DNA from: Exilispira sp964581895
GTDB taxonomy: Bacteria > Spirochaetota > JAAYUW01
Assembly (NCBI GenBank): GCA_964581895.1
Contig: CAZOPR010000004.1
Location: 186,001-250,000, forward strand
Reading direction: 5' to 3'
Length of the DNA stretch: 64,000 nt
Shown in pieces: positions 1 through 8,563 of this stretch. Positions within the stretch are counted from its first letter, which is position 1. Every line of letters starts with the position of its first letter. The position numbers and the translations under genes were made by a program. The notes beneath the pieces are model-generated. The model worked only from the letters and a program-made list of their open reading frames with translations, made no database searches and had not been told where the DNA came from.

Positions 1-16
1 ATATTATGATAGATAT

Positions 17-1255
17 TTATTTATTGCAAAGAATTTTGAAAATTGAATTTGAAATTAAATTTTTATCCTGTTCGATAAGATTTACAAAAGAGGCAGAAAA
101 AGTATTATCTTTTATATATAATATTTTACAGTTTACTTTTAGTCTGTTGTACTTTAAGAACATATCGGCTGAGTTCAGTATTTTACCGACTTCAATTTTA
201 TCTTTATTCTCAGGAGAATCTAATTCTGCTCTGAAACCACCGATGGAAATATCTTTAAGTTTAGCAGTAAATTTGCAATTTTTTTCATTTACAGAAATAA
301 AAAATCTGCTGTTATCTGAAATATTAACTCTTACATGTTTTCTTCTATCATCTGGCTTTATCCCTATTTTTTGAAGAACAGAATAAAGATAACCAATAAT
401 CTCTTTTGTGGAAAAAGTTTTTAGAAAAAGACCTATAAGTTGATAATTTTCAGAGTTTGTAGGTATCCCTTGAAATTTTAATGCATCAAGTTTCGTAATA
501 CCAAATATGAGATTTATCTTGTATTTTAAGCTAGAAAAATAGGATTTTAAGAAAATCTTAAAATCCTGGTTAACGACATAAAAATCTATAACAGCGATAT
601 CAAACTTTTTATTTTGTATTTGTTCGATAAAGTTTTTACTATTTTCAGCATAATAAATCTCAAAACCTTTTGGAATAAATTCATTGGTTATTTCTTCTAT
701 AAGTTCTTCTGAAAAACCGTAAAAGATAAAAGAAATAGATCTTTCAAATTTTATTTCATTGATCCCTAAAAAAATAGAAAGATCACCAATATTACTTGTC
801 ATTTCCACTGCAAATATAGATTCATAAAAGATTTCATCTTTTTCTGAAACAAATGTAACTGAGGAAATATCAACTTTTTTGCTATCTGCAAAGAGGAAAT
901 TTGAAATTTTGGCTGAAATAAGATTTCCTATTTCAAGAAAGGCAGAGTGTTTTAGTTCTTCTTCACTTTTTTTATCAACATTCATTTGATTGTTGGAAAA
1001 ATTTTTTAAAAAATTCTGTAGTACATTATCTTTTAAGTTTTCATCAAATTTTATTATTATATCACCTTTTATATCGCCAGACAACTTTATAAGCAGTAAA
1101 TCACTATTTACAGTTAGACTTTCATTTGAAGTATAAATATGCTTTTTAACTAAATTTGTGCCACTTATTTGTTTAATAACATTAATAGCAGAAAGAAGCA
1201 CAATATTTAATACTCTTCCATCAATAATATTAGCTATATTGTTAATATTACTCAA
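17..1255 (-). CDS. CheX-like phosphatase / degenerate receiver / PilZ fusion protein
   Basis: This 412-residue protein joins three signalling modules. Residues about 1-165 resemble CheX/CheC phosphatases and carry the S-x3-E-x2-N signature (S104, E108, N111) whose Glu and Asn dephosphorylate CheY in that family. Residues about 170-300 look like a response-regulator fold without a clear acidic pocket. Residues about 302-400 form a PilZ domain with an Arg-rich start (RRKHVR from 304) and DxSxxG at 335-340, the usual c-di-GMP ligands. The start is TTG at 1255, chosen because AAGG lies about 7 nt upstream and the preceding gene ends 2 nt before it. It is the last visible gene of the kamD-kamE-aminotransferase operon. 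The likely role, linking chemotaxis to c-di-GMP, is inference. Confidence 0.75.
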   Translation of the reverse strand: MSNINNIANIIDGRVLNIVLLSAINVIKQISGTNLVKKHIYTSNESLTVNSDLLLIKLSGDIKGDIIIKFDENLKDNVLQNFLKNFSNNQMNVDKKSEEELKHSAFLEIGNLISAKISNFLFADSKKVDISSVTFVSEKDEIFYESIFAVEMTSNIGDLSIFLGINEIKFERSISFIFYGFSEELIEEITNEFIPKGFEIYYAENSKNFIEQIQNKKFDIAVIDFYVVNQDFKIFLKSYFSSLKYKINLIFGITKLDALKFQGIPTNSENYQLIGLFLKTFSTKEIIGYLYSVLQKIGIKPDDRRKHVRVNISDNSRFFISVNEKNCKFTAKLKDISIGGFRAELDSPENKDKIEVGKILNSADMFLKYNRLKVNCKILYIKDNTFSASFVNLIEQDKNLISNSIFKILCNK

Positions 1256-1257
1256 CT

Positions 1258-2322
1258 TTATACCTTGATTAGATTATTTTTAATAAATTTTTTTAAGGCT
1301 AAATAAAATATATCATAGTTTTTTATTGGTGTCAAACCAAAATGTGCAACTCTAAAGACTTTTCCTTTTAATAATCCCTGTCCATGTCCCAAAGATAATG
1401 AGTAACTTTCTTTACAAAATTCAATAAAATTTTCTGCATATTCATATTCAAAAACTGATACAGCATTTGAACTTTGAACAGGAAATTGCTTTATCCCATA
1501 ACCAAAACAATTTGATCTTATATTATTTGCAATTTTTATATTTCTTTCAATAATGTTTTTTAATCCTAATTTTAAAATCTCTTTCAAAATTTTTTCAATA
1601 TAGAATATGGTGTTTATTGCTGGTGTAAATGGAGGATCATCAAGATATTTATTTAGATTGAAGTAATACGCAGTTATAGGATTTAGTTTTATTAGTTCGA
1701 TAGCTTTTCTGCTTAAACTTATAAAAGAAACGCCAGAGGGAGAGTTCAATCCTTTTTGTGAGCCTATTAAAATTGCATCTAAACCAAAAAGTTCCTGGTA
1801 TATATAATCTGAAGTAAAAGCAGAAACAGAGTCAGCTATCGTGATTAAGTTATATTTTTGTCCAAATTGCCCAATAATTTGTGGATCACAAAAGATTCCT
1901 GAAGAGGTTTCGCAAACCTGAAAGGTTATATGAGTATAATTTGAATTTGAAAGTTCTTTTTCGATTATTTCATAGTCAATTTTTCTATTTTCAAAAAATG
2001 AAATTTTTTTTACGGGAATAGAATATGAGTTACAGATATCATAAAATCTATCACCAAACTTTCCACTTGAAATTACAAGCACTTTACTATTTTTATTTGT
2101 TAGGCAAACCAATGATGCTTCCATCGCTCCAGTCGAAGATGAAGTTAAAATAGCAATATCACCATAAGGATTATCCAATAAAAGTTTTAAATTATTTTTA
2201 ACATTATACCAGCAATTTAAGAATTCATTACTTCTTTGAGATACTGGAGTTTTAAGTAAATATTTTTCAAATCCATCTATAAATCCAGATGGACCAGGTA
2301 GAAGATTATATTCTTTTCTCAT
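1258..2322 (-). CDS. class V aminotransferase (serine-pyruvate/alanine-glyoxylate type)
   Basis: This 354-residue PLP enzyme of fold type I has an N-terminal GPSG substrate-site segment (residues 10-13), STGAMEA (63-69), the cofactor-binding Asp in ADSVSA (D164) and the Schiff-base lysine in GSQKGL (K190), which is the alanine-glyoxylate/serine-pyruvate aminotransferase pattern. The frame stays open upstream to 2418, but that stretch overlaps kamE. The ATG at 2322 gives the usual family N-terminus and a 17-nt overlap with kamE, so I use it. Co-transcription with kamDE suggests a transamination tied to amino-acid fermentation. The substrate cannot be read from the sequence. Confidence 0.8.
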   Translation of the reverse strand: MRKEYNLLPGPSGFIDGFEKYLLKTPVSQRSNEFLNCWYNVKNNLKLLLDNPYGDIAILTSSSTGAMEASLVCLTNKNSKVLVISSGKFGDRFYDICNSYSIPVKKISFFENRKIDYEIIEKELSNSNYTHITFQVCETSSGIFCDPQIIGQFGQKYNLITIADSVSAFTSDYIYQELFGLDAILIGSQKGLNSPSGVSFISLSRKAIELIKLNPITAYYFNLNKYLDDPPFTPAINTIFYIEKILKEILKLGLKNIIERNIKIANNIRSNCFGYGIKQFPVQSSNAVSVFEYEYAENFIEFCKESYSLSLGHGQGLLKGKVFRVAHFGLTPIKNYDIFYLALKKFIKNNLIKV

Positions 2323-3079
2323 CTTTTTTCTTAAGTAAACTTTGAAGTATAAATGTTGCAACATCTTCAGGGAAAGTACCAACACCAAATCCAGCATCAA
2401 AACCAAGTTCAAGTGCAAGCTCGTGAGTTATCCTAGGTCCGCCTGCTACAGCAAGAACTTTATCTCTTAGTTTTTCGGCTTCCAAAAGTTCAATAAATTT
2501 AGTCATATTTGCAATATGAACATCTTTTTGTGTAACTATCTGGGAAATCAAGATTACATCGGCATTCACCTTTTTAGCAAAGGCTATAACCTCCTCTGAA
2601 GGTACCTGTGCACCAAGATTAAATACTTCAATACCATGATAAGATTCAAGTCCCTTATGTCCAGCAATACCTTTCATATTTAAAATGGCATCTATTCCAA
2701 CAGTATGTGCATCTGATTCTATGCAAGCACCAACCACGACAATTTTTCTGCCAAGTTCTTTTTCTATTTTTTCTACAATTGTATGCTTATCCCATACCTC
2801 TTTTGTAGCTTTTGGTACTACAATGTTTGTAAAATCTATAGTTTTATTTGCAACTGCATATGCAATAAAAAATGAAAACCCAACACCCATTTTATCCATA
2901 TGAGTAATCATGACATTTTCAAAACCTAAAAGTTCAAGGTATCTTTTTGCACATTCTTTTGCCTCATCTCCATATGGAACTGGAAGAGTAAAAGAAAATT
3001 GAATTTTACCATCATCAAGAGCATCACCATATGGTTTGACCTTTTTCAAATCTATCTCTTTTGCTTTCATGTTAGCCAC
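2306..3079 (-). CDS. kamE: lysine 5,6-aminomutase beta subunit, B12- and PLP-binding
   Basis: With KamD, this subunit performs the adenosylcobalamin- and PLP-dependent 1,2-amino shift that converts D-lysine to 2,5-diaminohexanoate or L-beta-lysine to 3,5-diaminohexanoate. The base-off cobalamin motif DxHxxG is seen as D123-A-H125-T-V-G128. K136 lies 11 residues after that His, the same spacing as the PLP lysine (K144) after H133 in the Clostridium sticklandii enzyme. Length (257 aa) is normal. It lies 74 bp downstream of kamD and overlaps the aminotransferase. Cofactor supply probably depends on the riboswitch-controlled B12 uptake operon at 7.1-11.7 kb. Confidence 0.95.
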   Translation of the reverse strand: MANMKAKEIDLKKVKPYGDALDDGKIQFSFTLPVPYGDEAKECAKRYLELLGFENVMITHMDKMGVGFSFFIAYAVANKTIDFTNIVVPKATKEVWDKHTIVEKIEKELGRKIVVVGACIESDAHTVGIDAILNMKGIAGHKGLESYHGIEVFNLGAQVPSEEVIAFAKKVNADVILISQIVTQKDVHIANMTKFIELLEAEKLRDKVLAVAGGPRITHELALELGFDAGFGVGTFPEDVATFILQSLLKKKDEKRI

Positions 3080-3153
3080 CTTATTTTTATAATTTTTATA
3101 AAATTAATTTTATAAAACTTTAAATTTATAAATATTACCCAAATTTCAATTTT

Positions 3154-4749
3154 TTAAGAAAATTGAGGATTTCTCTTTTTTAATTTTTCAATAAATATCT
3201 GTTCAAATGGATTTAGGTAATTATCATCTTTTATAAAAACACCACTAAAACCTTTTCCTCCATCAAGCGCTCTTTTAATATCTGCAAAAATCCCTTCAGA
3301 AATAGATTCCATAAGTCCTTTTTTTGTTATTTCTTTTAAAAGGTCATGAGCATCATTCAACACTTTTTTTGCTCTATTTGTGATAATACCATCCTTTTTG
3401 AATTCAATTTCATCAGAGATATTTCTCATGGTCTTAAAGACCATTTTAGCATTTTCAAGTGAAAGATGTCTATCCATCATAAAAGGGGTATGGATGGCTT
3501 CAGTAAGCATACCAAGAAGATGGATCGTTTGTCCGCTCATAATAGATACTGCATTAAAAAGTGCATCCTGGACATGACCTCTAAAGATATTACCAGTCAT
3601 AAACTTTGTTGGAGGCATATACTTAAGTGGAGAATCCGGAAAAATTTCTTTAATCATCTGAGCTTGAGCAAGTTCGTACAAAAATTGATTTTCAATATCC
3701 GGGTCAATTTCAAAGGCATGGCCAAGTCCCATGAGCCTTTGAGGCATATAAGCTTTAAGAGCAAATTGCTCATTTATAAGTTCAGATGCTAAAACAGTAT
3801 GAGCCTTTTCAAAGGCATCACTTGTGGTTAGGTAGTTATCTTCACCAGTATTTATAACAATTTCAGCAAAGGAGTTTATCATTCTGGAAAAGTATTGGTC
3901 AACAAAAGTTCTTTGCATGTTTATATCTCTAAATAGTATGCCATACATAGAATCATTTAACATTACATCAAGCCTTTCTATAGCACCAAGAGCTGCAATT
4001 TCAGGCATGCAAAGTCCTGAACAATAGTTCACAAGTCGAATATATTTACCAACTTCCTTAGATACTTCATCTAAAGCCTTTCGCATTATCTTAAAATTTT
4101 CCTGAGTTGCATATGTGCCGCCAAATCCTTCTGTAGTTGCTCCGTGAGGGACATAGTCCAAAAGAGATTGAGCAGTGGACCTTATAACAGCAATAATATC
4201 AGCGCCACTTCTTGCTGCGTTTTGTGCCTGAATAACATCTTCAAAAATATTCCCTGTTGCGACAATTAAATAAAGGTATGGTGGTTGGCCTTCCCCATAC
4301 TCCTGTATCATCTGATTTCTTTTAAGAACATTTTGTTCTATTTTTTCAGCAGCAGATAAAGCCATATCCATCGCTTTTTGCTTTACAATTTCAAAATCTA
4401 AAGGTTCAATAGACTTAAAAGATAACTTGCCATTAACAATATTATCGCAAAATTCTTTAAGAGGAAAGCCAGTCCTTAAAAGACCATTTACAAGATAATA
4501 AGTTGCACCTCTTGATATTAGATTATCATTTATTAATTTATCAATTATAATATTTACATAAGGCAGTTGTTGCTCTTCAGAATACCATTCAACACCAAAA
4601 AGCCTTAAAATAGCTCTTTCAACTGAAGAAGTTGATCTTAAATCAATAAATTTTTGAACATCTTCAACTATTTTTTTTGCATAGTATCTTGATTCATCAA
4701 TTATTTTTTTATCAAGATTCAATTTGGTCTTAACCGAATTTATTTTCAT
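3154..4749 (-). CDS. kamD: lysine 5,6-aminomutase alpha subunit
   Basis: This is the large TIM-barrel subunit of lysine 5,6-aminomutase (531 aa; clostridial homologues are about 515 aa). It is recognised over its full length, for example in the segments YLYLIVATGNIFEDVIQAQ and NYCSGLCMPEIAALGA. Together with KamE it forms the substrate and cofactor pocket. It is the first gene of a minus-strand operon kamD-kamE-aminotransferase-cheX/pilZ. The ATG at 4749 has AAGGA about 7 nt upstream, and a plausible promoter lies at 4772-4801. The usual neighbours kamA and kdd are absent here, and kal-kce are about 18 kb away. Confidence 0.95.
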   Translation of the reverse strand: MKINSVKTKLNLDKKIIDESRYYAKKIVEDVQKFIDLRSTSSVERAILRLFGVEWYSEEQQLPYVNIIIDKLINDNLISRGATYYLVNGLLRTGFPLKEFCDNIVNGKLSFKSIEPLDFEIVKQKAMDMALSAAEKIEQNVLKRNQMIQEYGEGQPPYLYLIVATGNIFEDVIQAQNAARSGADIIAVIRSTAQSLLDYVPHGATTEGFGGTYATQENFKIMRKALDEVSKEVGKYIRLVNYCSGLCMPEIAALGAIERLDVMLNDSMYGILFRDINMQRTFVDQYFSRMINSFAEIVINTGEDNYLTTSDAFEKAHTVLASELINEQFALKAYMPQRLMGLGHAFEIDPDIENQFLYELAQAQMIKEIFPDSPLKYMPPTKFMTGNIFRGHVQDALFNAVSIMSGQTIHLLGMLTEAIHTPFMMDRHLSLENAKMVFKTMRNISDEIEFKKDGIITNRAKKVLNDAHDLLKEITKKGLMESISEGIFADIKRALDGGKGFSGVFIKDDNYLNPFEQIFIEKLKKRNPQFS

Positions 4750-4771
4750 ATTGTATCCTTCATCATTTTAT

Positions 4772-4801
4772 TTAGTATTGCTCTTTTAATAAAATTTTCA
4801 A
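4772..4801 (-). promoter_or_regulatory. putative sigma-70-type promoter of kamD
   Basis: Reading the minus strand, TTGAAA (4801-4796) and TACTAA (4777-4772) are separated by 18 nt. They lie just upstream of kamD in the 101-nt divergent gap. This is a pattern match only. Confidence 0.4.
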
Positions 4802-4812
4802 GATTAAAAAGA

Positions 4813-4840
4813 TTGACATCAGTAATATTTCTATTAATCT
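4813..4840 (+). promoter_or_regulatory. putative promoter of the kinase-like gene at 4851
   Basis: A consensus -35 TTGACA (4813-4818) is followed after 16 nt by TAATCT (4835-4840). The start codon at 4851 would be only a few nt past the transcription start and has no clear Shine-Dalgarno, so the mRNA may be leaderless or translation may start later. Confidence 0.35.
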
Positions 4841-4850
4841 AAGATTAATC

Positions 4851-6383
4851 ATGAATATAAATGAGAATTTTAAAGATGAACTTTTGATTTTATTGCATAA
4901 CTTGCAGATAAAGCATTTTTCATGTTTTATAAATTTTAATGATTTAAAAAATTATTATTTTCAAGTTTTTAGTTTCCCAGTCTTTGAAAAAAAAGAGTTT
5001 GAAATAGATCAACTTCTATCTTTTCAAAATTTAAACAATTTGGCATCCAAAATAATAAAAGATGAAAAAAAGGATTATTCAATTTTTTTCTTATATCCAA
5101 AAGAAGATGAAAAGAATGAAAACCTTTTTAGTTTTATTTTTACTTCATTTCAAACTTACATTAGTAATATTGAATATCAACAAAGCAGCATATTAAATGA
5201 ACTTTATGAATGGACTTTGTATGAAATAATTAGAGAAGAGAATCAAAATCAAAAAATAGATACTTTTTTCCAATATATATTGAACAAAATAGCAAATTTT
5301 TTTGGTGCTGTTCAGGGCTATTTTCACTTAAATTTTATGCTAAATGAAATAAAATATGAATATAAATATTCTTTAAATAATTCATCAAATGAAGGTTTTA
5401 TTCAATATGATATCAATATCTCTTTTGAAAATCAATTTAGTTCACTTTTAACATTATTTTTAAAGGATTCTTTTAGTGATCATTTAAGTGTTGAATTTGA
5501 GAAAAGACTAATTTTATCTAAACTTCAAAAGACTCTTGGCTTTTTAATATATTCCTTTTTCTATTTAAGTGAACAAAAAACATATATTGAAAATCTTGAA
5601 GAGATTGTCATCCAGAATAAAAGCGAACTAAAAACAAAGAATCAACAATTGCTAAGACAGCTCCATACTATTTCTGAAATAGAGCAATCTCGTAATCTAA
5701 TCTTTAGCAAAATTTATCATCAGCTTTTGACGCCACTAAACTCAATTTTAGGCTTTGCAATGTATATTATAAATTTTGCCAGTAGTTCCTTATCAAAAGA
5801 GATGCTTGATGATATAGAAAATATTGAACTTAATTCGATATTTTTACTCTATAATATTCTTGATATAATAGATTACACTAAAATGACTACAAATAGTTTT
5901 CAATCAAAATATGAAGCATTCGATTTTAGACAGGTTATTGAGATAGTTCAAAAAATCGTAAATTTTATGCAGAAGTATTTTGATGCAAAAATTGAAATGG
6001 ATATAGAGGATTTAGAATTTAATTTTATCCATGATTATAAAAGAATAGAGCAGTTGATATTTACTTTACTATTTTTTTCTTTATCAAGTAAAACTCATGG
6101 AATATATATATTAAAAATTAAACTAGATGAATTGGACCGAAGAAAAGTCATTGTAACTATAAATATACAGTCTCCAATGATAGATGAAAATTATTTTATG
6201 AAATTAAAATACTATAAAGATAATATAAATTCTAAAAATTTTAAAAATTTTACTTTAGAAGATTTCTTGGCTTATTGTCCTATTCAAATAATTGCTCATT
6301 GCAATGATGGAATTGAATTTGAAAAAAATCAAAATTCTTTTATTATTAAGTTAAGTCTAATTGAAAAAGTGAATCCTGATTAA
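4851..6383 (+). CDS. degenerate sensor histidine-kinase-like protein (HisKA-like, decayed ATPase domain)
   Basis: This 510-residue soluble protein has a GAF-like N-terminal region (about 1-240), a coiled-coil linker (about 245-285), and a HisKA-like dimerisation segment with an intact H-box, IYHQLLTPLNSILGF (H290). The region where the ATPase domain should be keeps the helix preceding the N-box (RIEQLIFTLLFF) but lacks the N-box Asn and any recognisable DxGxG or glycine-rich lid. No transmembrane helix is seen. It could be a phosphatase, a phosphotransfer or dimerisation scaffold, or a decaying kinase. It is followed 14 nt later by the exported protein gene at 6398. Confidence 0.7.
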   Translation: MNINENFKDELLILLHNLQIKHFSCFINFNDLKNYYFQVFSFPVFEKKEFEIDQLLSFQNLNNLASKIIKDEKKDYSIFFLYPKEDEKNENLFSFIFTSFQTYISNIEYQQSSILNELYEWTLYEIIREENQNQKIDTFFQYILNKIANFFGAVQGYFHLNFMLNEIKYEYKYSLNNSSNEGFIQYDINISFENQFSSLLTLFLKDSFSDHLSVEFEKRLILSKLQKTLGFLIYSFFYLSEQKTYIENLEEIVIQNKSELKTKNQQLLRQLHTISEIEQSRNLIFSKIYHQLLTPLNSILGFAMYIINFASSSLSKEMLDDIENIELNSIFLLYNILDIIDYTKMTTNSFQSKYEAFDFRQVIEIVQKIVNFMQKYFDAKIEMDIEDLEFNFIHDYKRIEQLIFTLLFFSLSSKTHGIYILKIKLDELDRRKVIVTINIQSPMIDENYFMKLKYYKDNINSKNFKNFTLEDFLAYCPIQIIAHCNDGIEFEKNQNSFIIKLSLIEKVNPD

Positions 6384-6397
6384 AAGGGGGTAACAAA

Positions 6398-7063
6398 ATG
6401 AAAAATAAAGTTAACTCCAAATATAGTAGATTGATCATTATAATTTTGATATTAATTTTAATCCCATTATTTGTTTCATCTACAAATCCTTTTTCTGGTT
6501 TAACATTAAATCAAAAAATAGTCCTTGCTCAAGCTTACTATAAAGTTGCTTTATATTACTATAGTCACAATAATGAAGAAAAAGGTGATGCCTTTAAGTC
6601 AGTGGCGAACTATCTTGACCCAAATTTTGTTCAAAAAGAAATTTCAGTTATTCCAGAACAATTAACTGATGAAGAGGTTGAAAAAAAGATTGCTCAGGCA
6701 AAAGAAAATTGCTCAAATTTTATTTTGGATTTTTTTAAGTCAAAAGATAAAAGATACCTTTCATATCCAGTATATAATCTTAAAACAGCAGATCTTTTTA
6801 CTGAAGAATCTATAGAAGCATTGCTAAATATTGAACAGATAGACTATTTTTTTAATAATAGCTTTAAGATTGAAAAAACAGATTATACAAAAGCAGCATC
6901 TCTTTCTTCTTTTTTACCACTTGTTTATCTAGAAGGAGATTTAATATATATTTTACATGACAATAATAATGAAAAAATAGTTGTGTTATTGATTAGAAAT
7001 TTTGGAATAGACTTAAAAATCATAGGTTTTTTTACAATTACTGAAAAAACAATAATAAAATAA
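6398..7063 (+). CDS. exported or membrane-anchored protein of unknown function
   Basis: This 221-residue protein is not recognised. It has a basic N-terminus followed by a strongly hydrophobic segment (about residues 12-30: LIIIILILILIPLFVSS), which fits a signal peptide or membrane anchor. The remainder is predicted extracytoplasmic, with a tetratricopeptide-like helical stretch (LAQAYYKVALYYYSHNNEEKGDAF, about residues 44-67). A good Shine-Dalgarno (AAGGGGG, 6383-6389) precedes the ATG, and the spacing suggests translation coupled to the kinase-like gene. Confidence 0.6.
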   Translation: MKNKVNSKYSRLIIIILILILIPLFVSSTNPFSGLTLNQKIVLAQAYYKVALYYYSHNNEEKGDAFKSVANYLDPNFVQKEISVIPEQLTDEEVEKKIAQAKENCSNFILDFFKSKDKRYLSYPVYNLKTADLFTEESIEALLNIEQIDYFFNNSFKIEKTDYTKAASLSSFLPLVYLEGDLIYILHDNNNEKIVVLLIRNFGIDLKIIGFFTITEKTIIK

Positions 7064-7113
7064 AAATAAAATTTCTGATTTCGATTAAAATTATTGAAAA
7101 ATTAAATTAATAA

Positions 7114-7119
7114 TATAAT
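7114..7119 (+). promoter_or_regulatory. putative -10 element of the cobalamin-riboswitch operon
   Basis: A perfect TATAAT lies about 14 nt before the first paired base of the riboswitch aptamer. A partial -35 (TTGAAA, 7094-7099) is too close at 14 nt, so only the -10 is called. Confidence 0.4.
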
Positions 7120-7131
7120 CTTATTCTGCTT

Positions 7132-7286
7132 TAGGATGCAGGAGCGAAAGCATAAAAGGGAAACAGGTGAAAATCCTGTGCGCACCCAGGCACTGTAATG
7201 GTGAATACTCTTCAAAAATGCCACTGCCATAAATTGGTGGGAAGGCTGAAGAGCTTGCCAGAGCCAGGAGACCTTCCTGTATCTTT
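7132..7286 (+). promoter_or_regulatory. cobalamin (B12) riboswitch aptamer
   Basis: The conserved cobalamin-aptamer core is visible: GGGAA (7158-7162), GGTGAAAATCC (7166-7176), CACTGT (7191-7196) and the B12-box GCCAGGAGACC (7263-7273). The closing P1 stem forms between 7133-7143 and 7275-7285 with G-U wobbles. It resembles the class I, adenosylcobalamin-type aptamer. Downstream it controls the beta-propeller lipoprotein and probably tonB and the BtuB-like receptor, so it should shut the operon off when B12 is plentiful. Confidence 0.95.
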
Positions 7287-7302
7287 GAGAAGATATCCAC
7301 TA

Positions 7303-7377
7303 GGGGAGGGTTATCTTCTGGTTCAAAAATCATCTTTATTGAACCAAGCATCTCCCCTCCAAAATTCAGTTTGGAGG
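7303..7377 (+). promoter_or_regulatory. riboswitch expression platform with RBS-sequestering hairpin
   Basis: Two exclusive hairpins are visible. In one, CCTCCAAA (7356-7363) pairs perfectly with TTTGGAGG (7370-7377), burying the Shine-Dalgarno GGAGG (7373-7377) that sits 4 nt before the ATG at 7382. In the other, GGGGAG (7303-7308) pairs with CTCCCC (7352-7357), with an inner stem GGTTCAA/TTGAACC, which takes away the sequestering strand. This is the layout of translational control. Which form ligand favours is inferred from the family. Confidence 0.85.
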
Positions 7378-7381
7378 ATTT

Positions 7382-8548
7382 ATGAAATCAAAAAAATTCA
7401 AGCTTTTTTTGCCAATCTTTTTAATTTTATTTCTTTTATTTACTTCCTGCATATTTGATAACAATCAAACTCTTCTTAATTATGGCAATGATTACCTTTT
7501 AATATTAAATTCGACTGGAAATAATGTCATTGCCTATGATTTAAACTTTAAAAAATTTATTGATCAACCAATTCCAGTAGGACCACAACAGAACACAAGC
7601 TATGCTCCACAGCAAATGCTACTTTCACCAGATGAAAGCTATATTTACATAATTAACTCTTTGGATAATTCTGTTACAAAATTTACAAAAAATATGTACT
7701 ATATTAGTAAATTCAATTTACCTACAGCAACAAACCCATATAATGGATTTGTAGATGAAAGCTATATGTATATTTCAGGCTATGTAAGTGGAAAAGTTAT
7801 TAAATTAAACCTTACTGATGGCAACTATACTGAAAGTTCTCAGTTATATTCTTTAAATTCTGGCATTCAAGCGATTGCAAGTATAAATCAAGACTATCTT
7901 ATAACAATAAATACAAATTATGATCTTTCTACATACTCTTATTCCAATAGCATAATTTACATTCTTAGAAAAGATAATCTTCAAAAAGTTAAAGAATTTG
8001 AACTTACATCTTCTTTTATTGGTAAACCTTTAACAAATTTCCAGCAGGTGTTAGTGCATCAAGAAAGTGATGGGATTTATTGCGATCTAATCGCTACCGG
8101 TGGATATGGGTACTCTGGATTTGCAGATTCAGGGTTTTTAAGAGTAAAAATAGAAATTAATTCAGATAACAACATAACACTTACTAAAATATGTGCAGAT
8201 ACCTTACCTATTGGTGAATATTTTGGAGCTGTTTCACAGGTTTATATGGGTTATCTATATTTTATTTCGAATAAAGCTTTTTATAGGTCTCCTATAAATA
8301 GTTCATCAATAAGCTTTTCAAGCGGTATTGAAAAAAATTCAAATGTCAATGGTAAAACTAATCTTTCATTAATATATGCGGGCGATACTTCTGAAGAAAG
8401 TTATCTCGTTATAATCGATGCACCATGGGGTACTCCAAGTTCATTTTCAATTTCTCCTTTAAATCAAGCATTTTCATCGATTTCCTTTCAAAATTATATC
8501 GAATTTTCTGGCTATCCAGTAGGAATAATTTTAAGAAAAGGGCAATAA
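7382..8548 (+). CDS. beta-propeller surface lipoprotein, candidate BtuG-like cobalamin-binding protein
   Basis: This 388-residue protein has a lipoprotein signal (hydrophobic residues 8-20, lipobox FTSC with Cys23) followed by repeats typical of YncE-like beta-propellers, such as LLILNSTGNNVIAYDLN and LLSPDESYIYIINSLDNSV. It is the first gene behind the cobalamin riboswitch and precedes tonB and a BtuB-like receptor. In Bacteroides, BtuG is a beta-propeller lipoprotein that binds cobalamin tightly at the cell surface and hands it to BtuB. The same role here is inference from fold and context. The GGAGG Shine-Dalgarno is inside the switching hairpin. Confidence 0.75.
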   Translation: MKSKKFKLFLPIFLILFLLFTSCIFDNNQTLLNYGNDYLLILNSTGNNVIAYDLNFKKFIDQPIPVGPQQNTSYAPQQMLLSPDESYIYIINSLDNSVTKFTKNMYYISKFNLPTATNPYNGFVDESYMYISGYVSGKVIKLNLTDGNYTESSQLYSLNSGIQAIASINQDYLITINTNYDLSTYSYSNSIIYILRKDNLQKVKEFELTSSFIGKPLTNFQQVLVHQESDGIYCDLIATGGYGYSGFADSGFLRVKIEINSDNNITLTKICADTLPIGEYFGAVSQVYMGYLYFISNKAFYRSPINSSSISFSSGIEKNSNVNGKTNLSLIYAGDTSEESYLVIIDAPWGTPSSFSISPLNQAFSSISFQNYIEFSGYPVGIILRKGQ

Positions 8549-8563
8549 TTTTAAGTAAAATTT

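Noticed and set aside
2323..2418. Longer N-terminus for the class V aminotransferase
   Set aside because: It would overlap kamE by over 100 nt and adds a non-conserved leader; the ATG at 2322 gives the family start.
7121..7458. Open frames on both strands across the riboswitch
   Set aside because: They are explained by the conserved aptamer and expression platform, have no Shine-Dalgarno of their own, and encode no recognisable protein.
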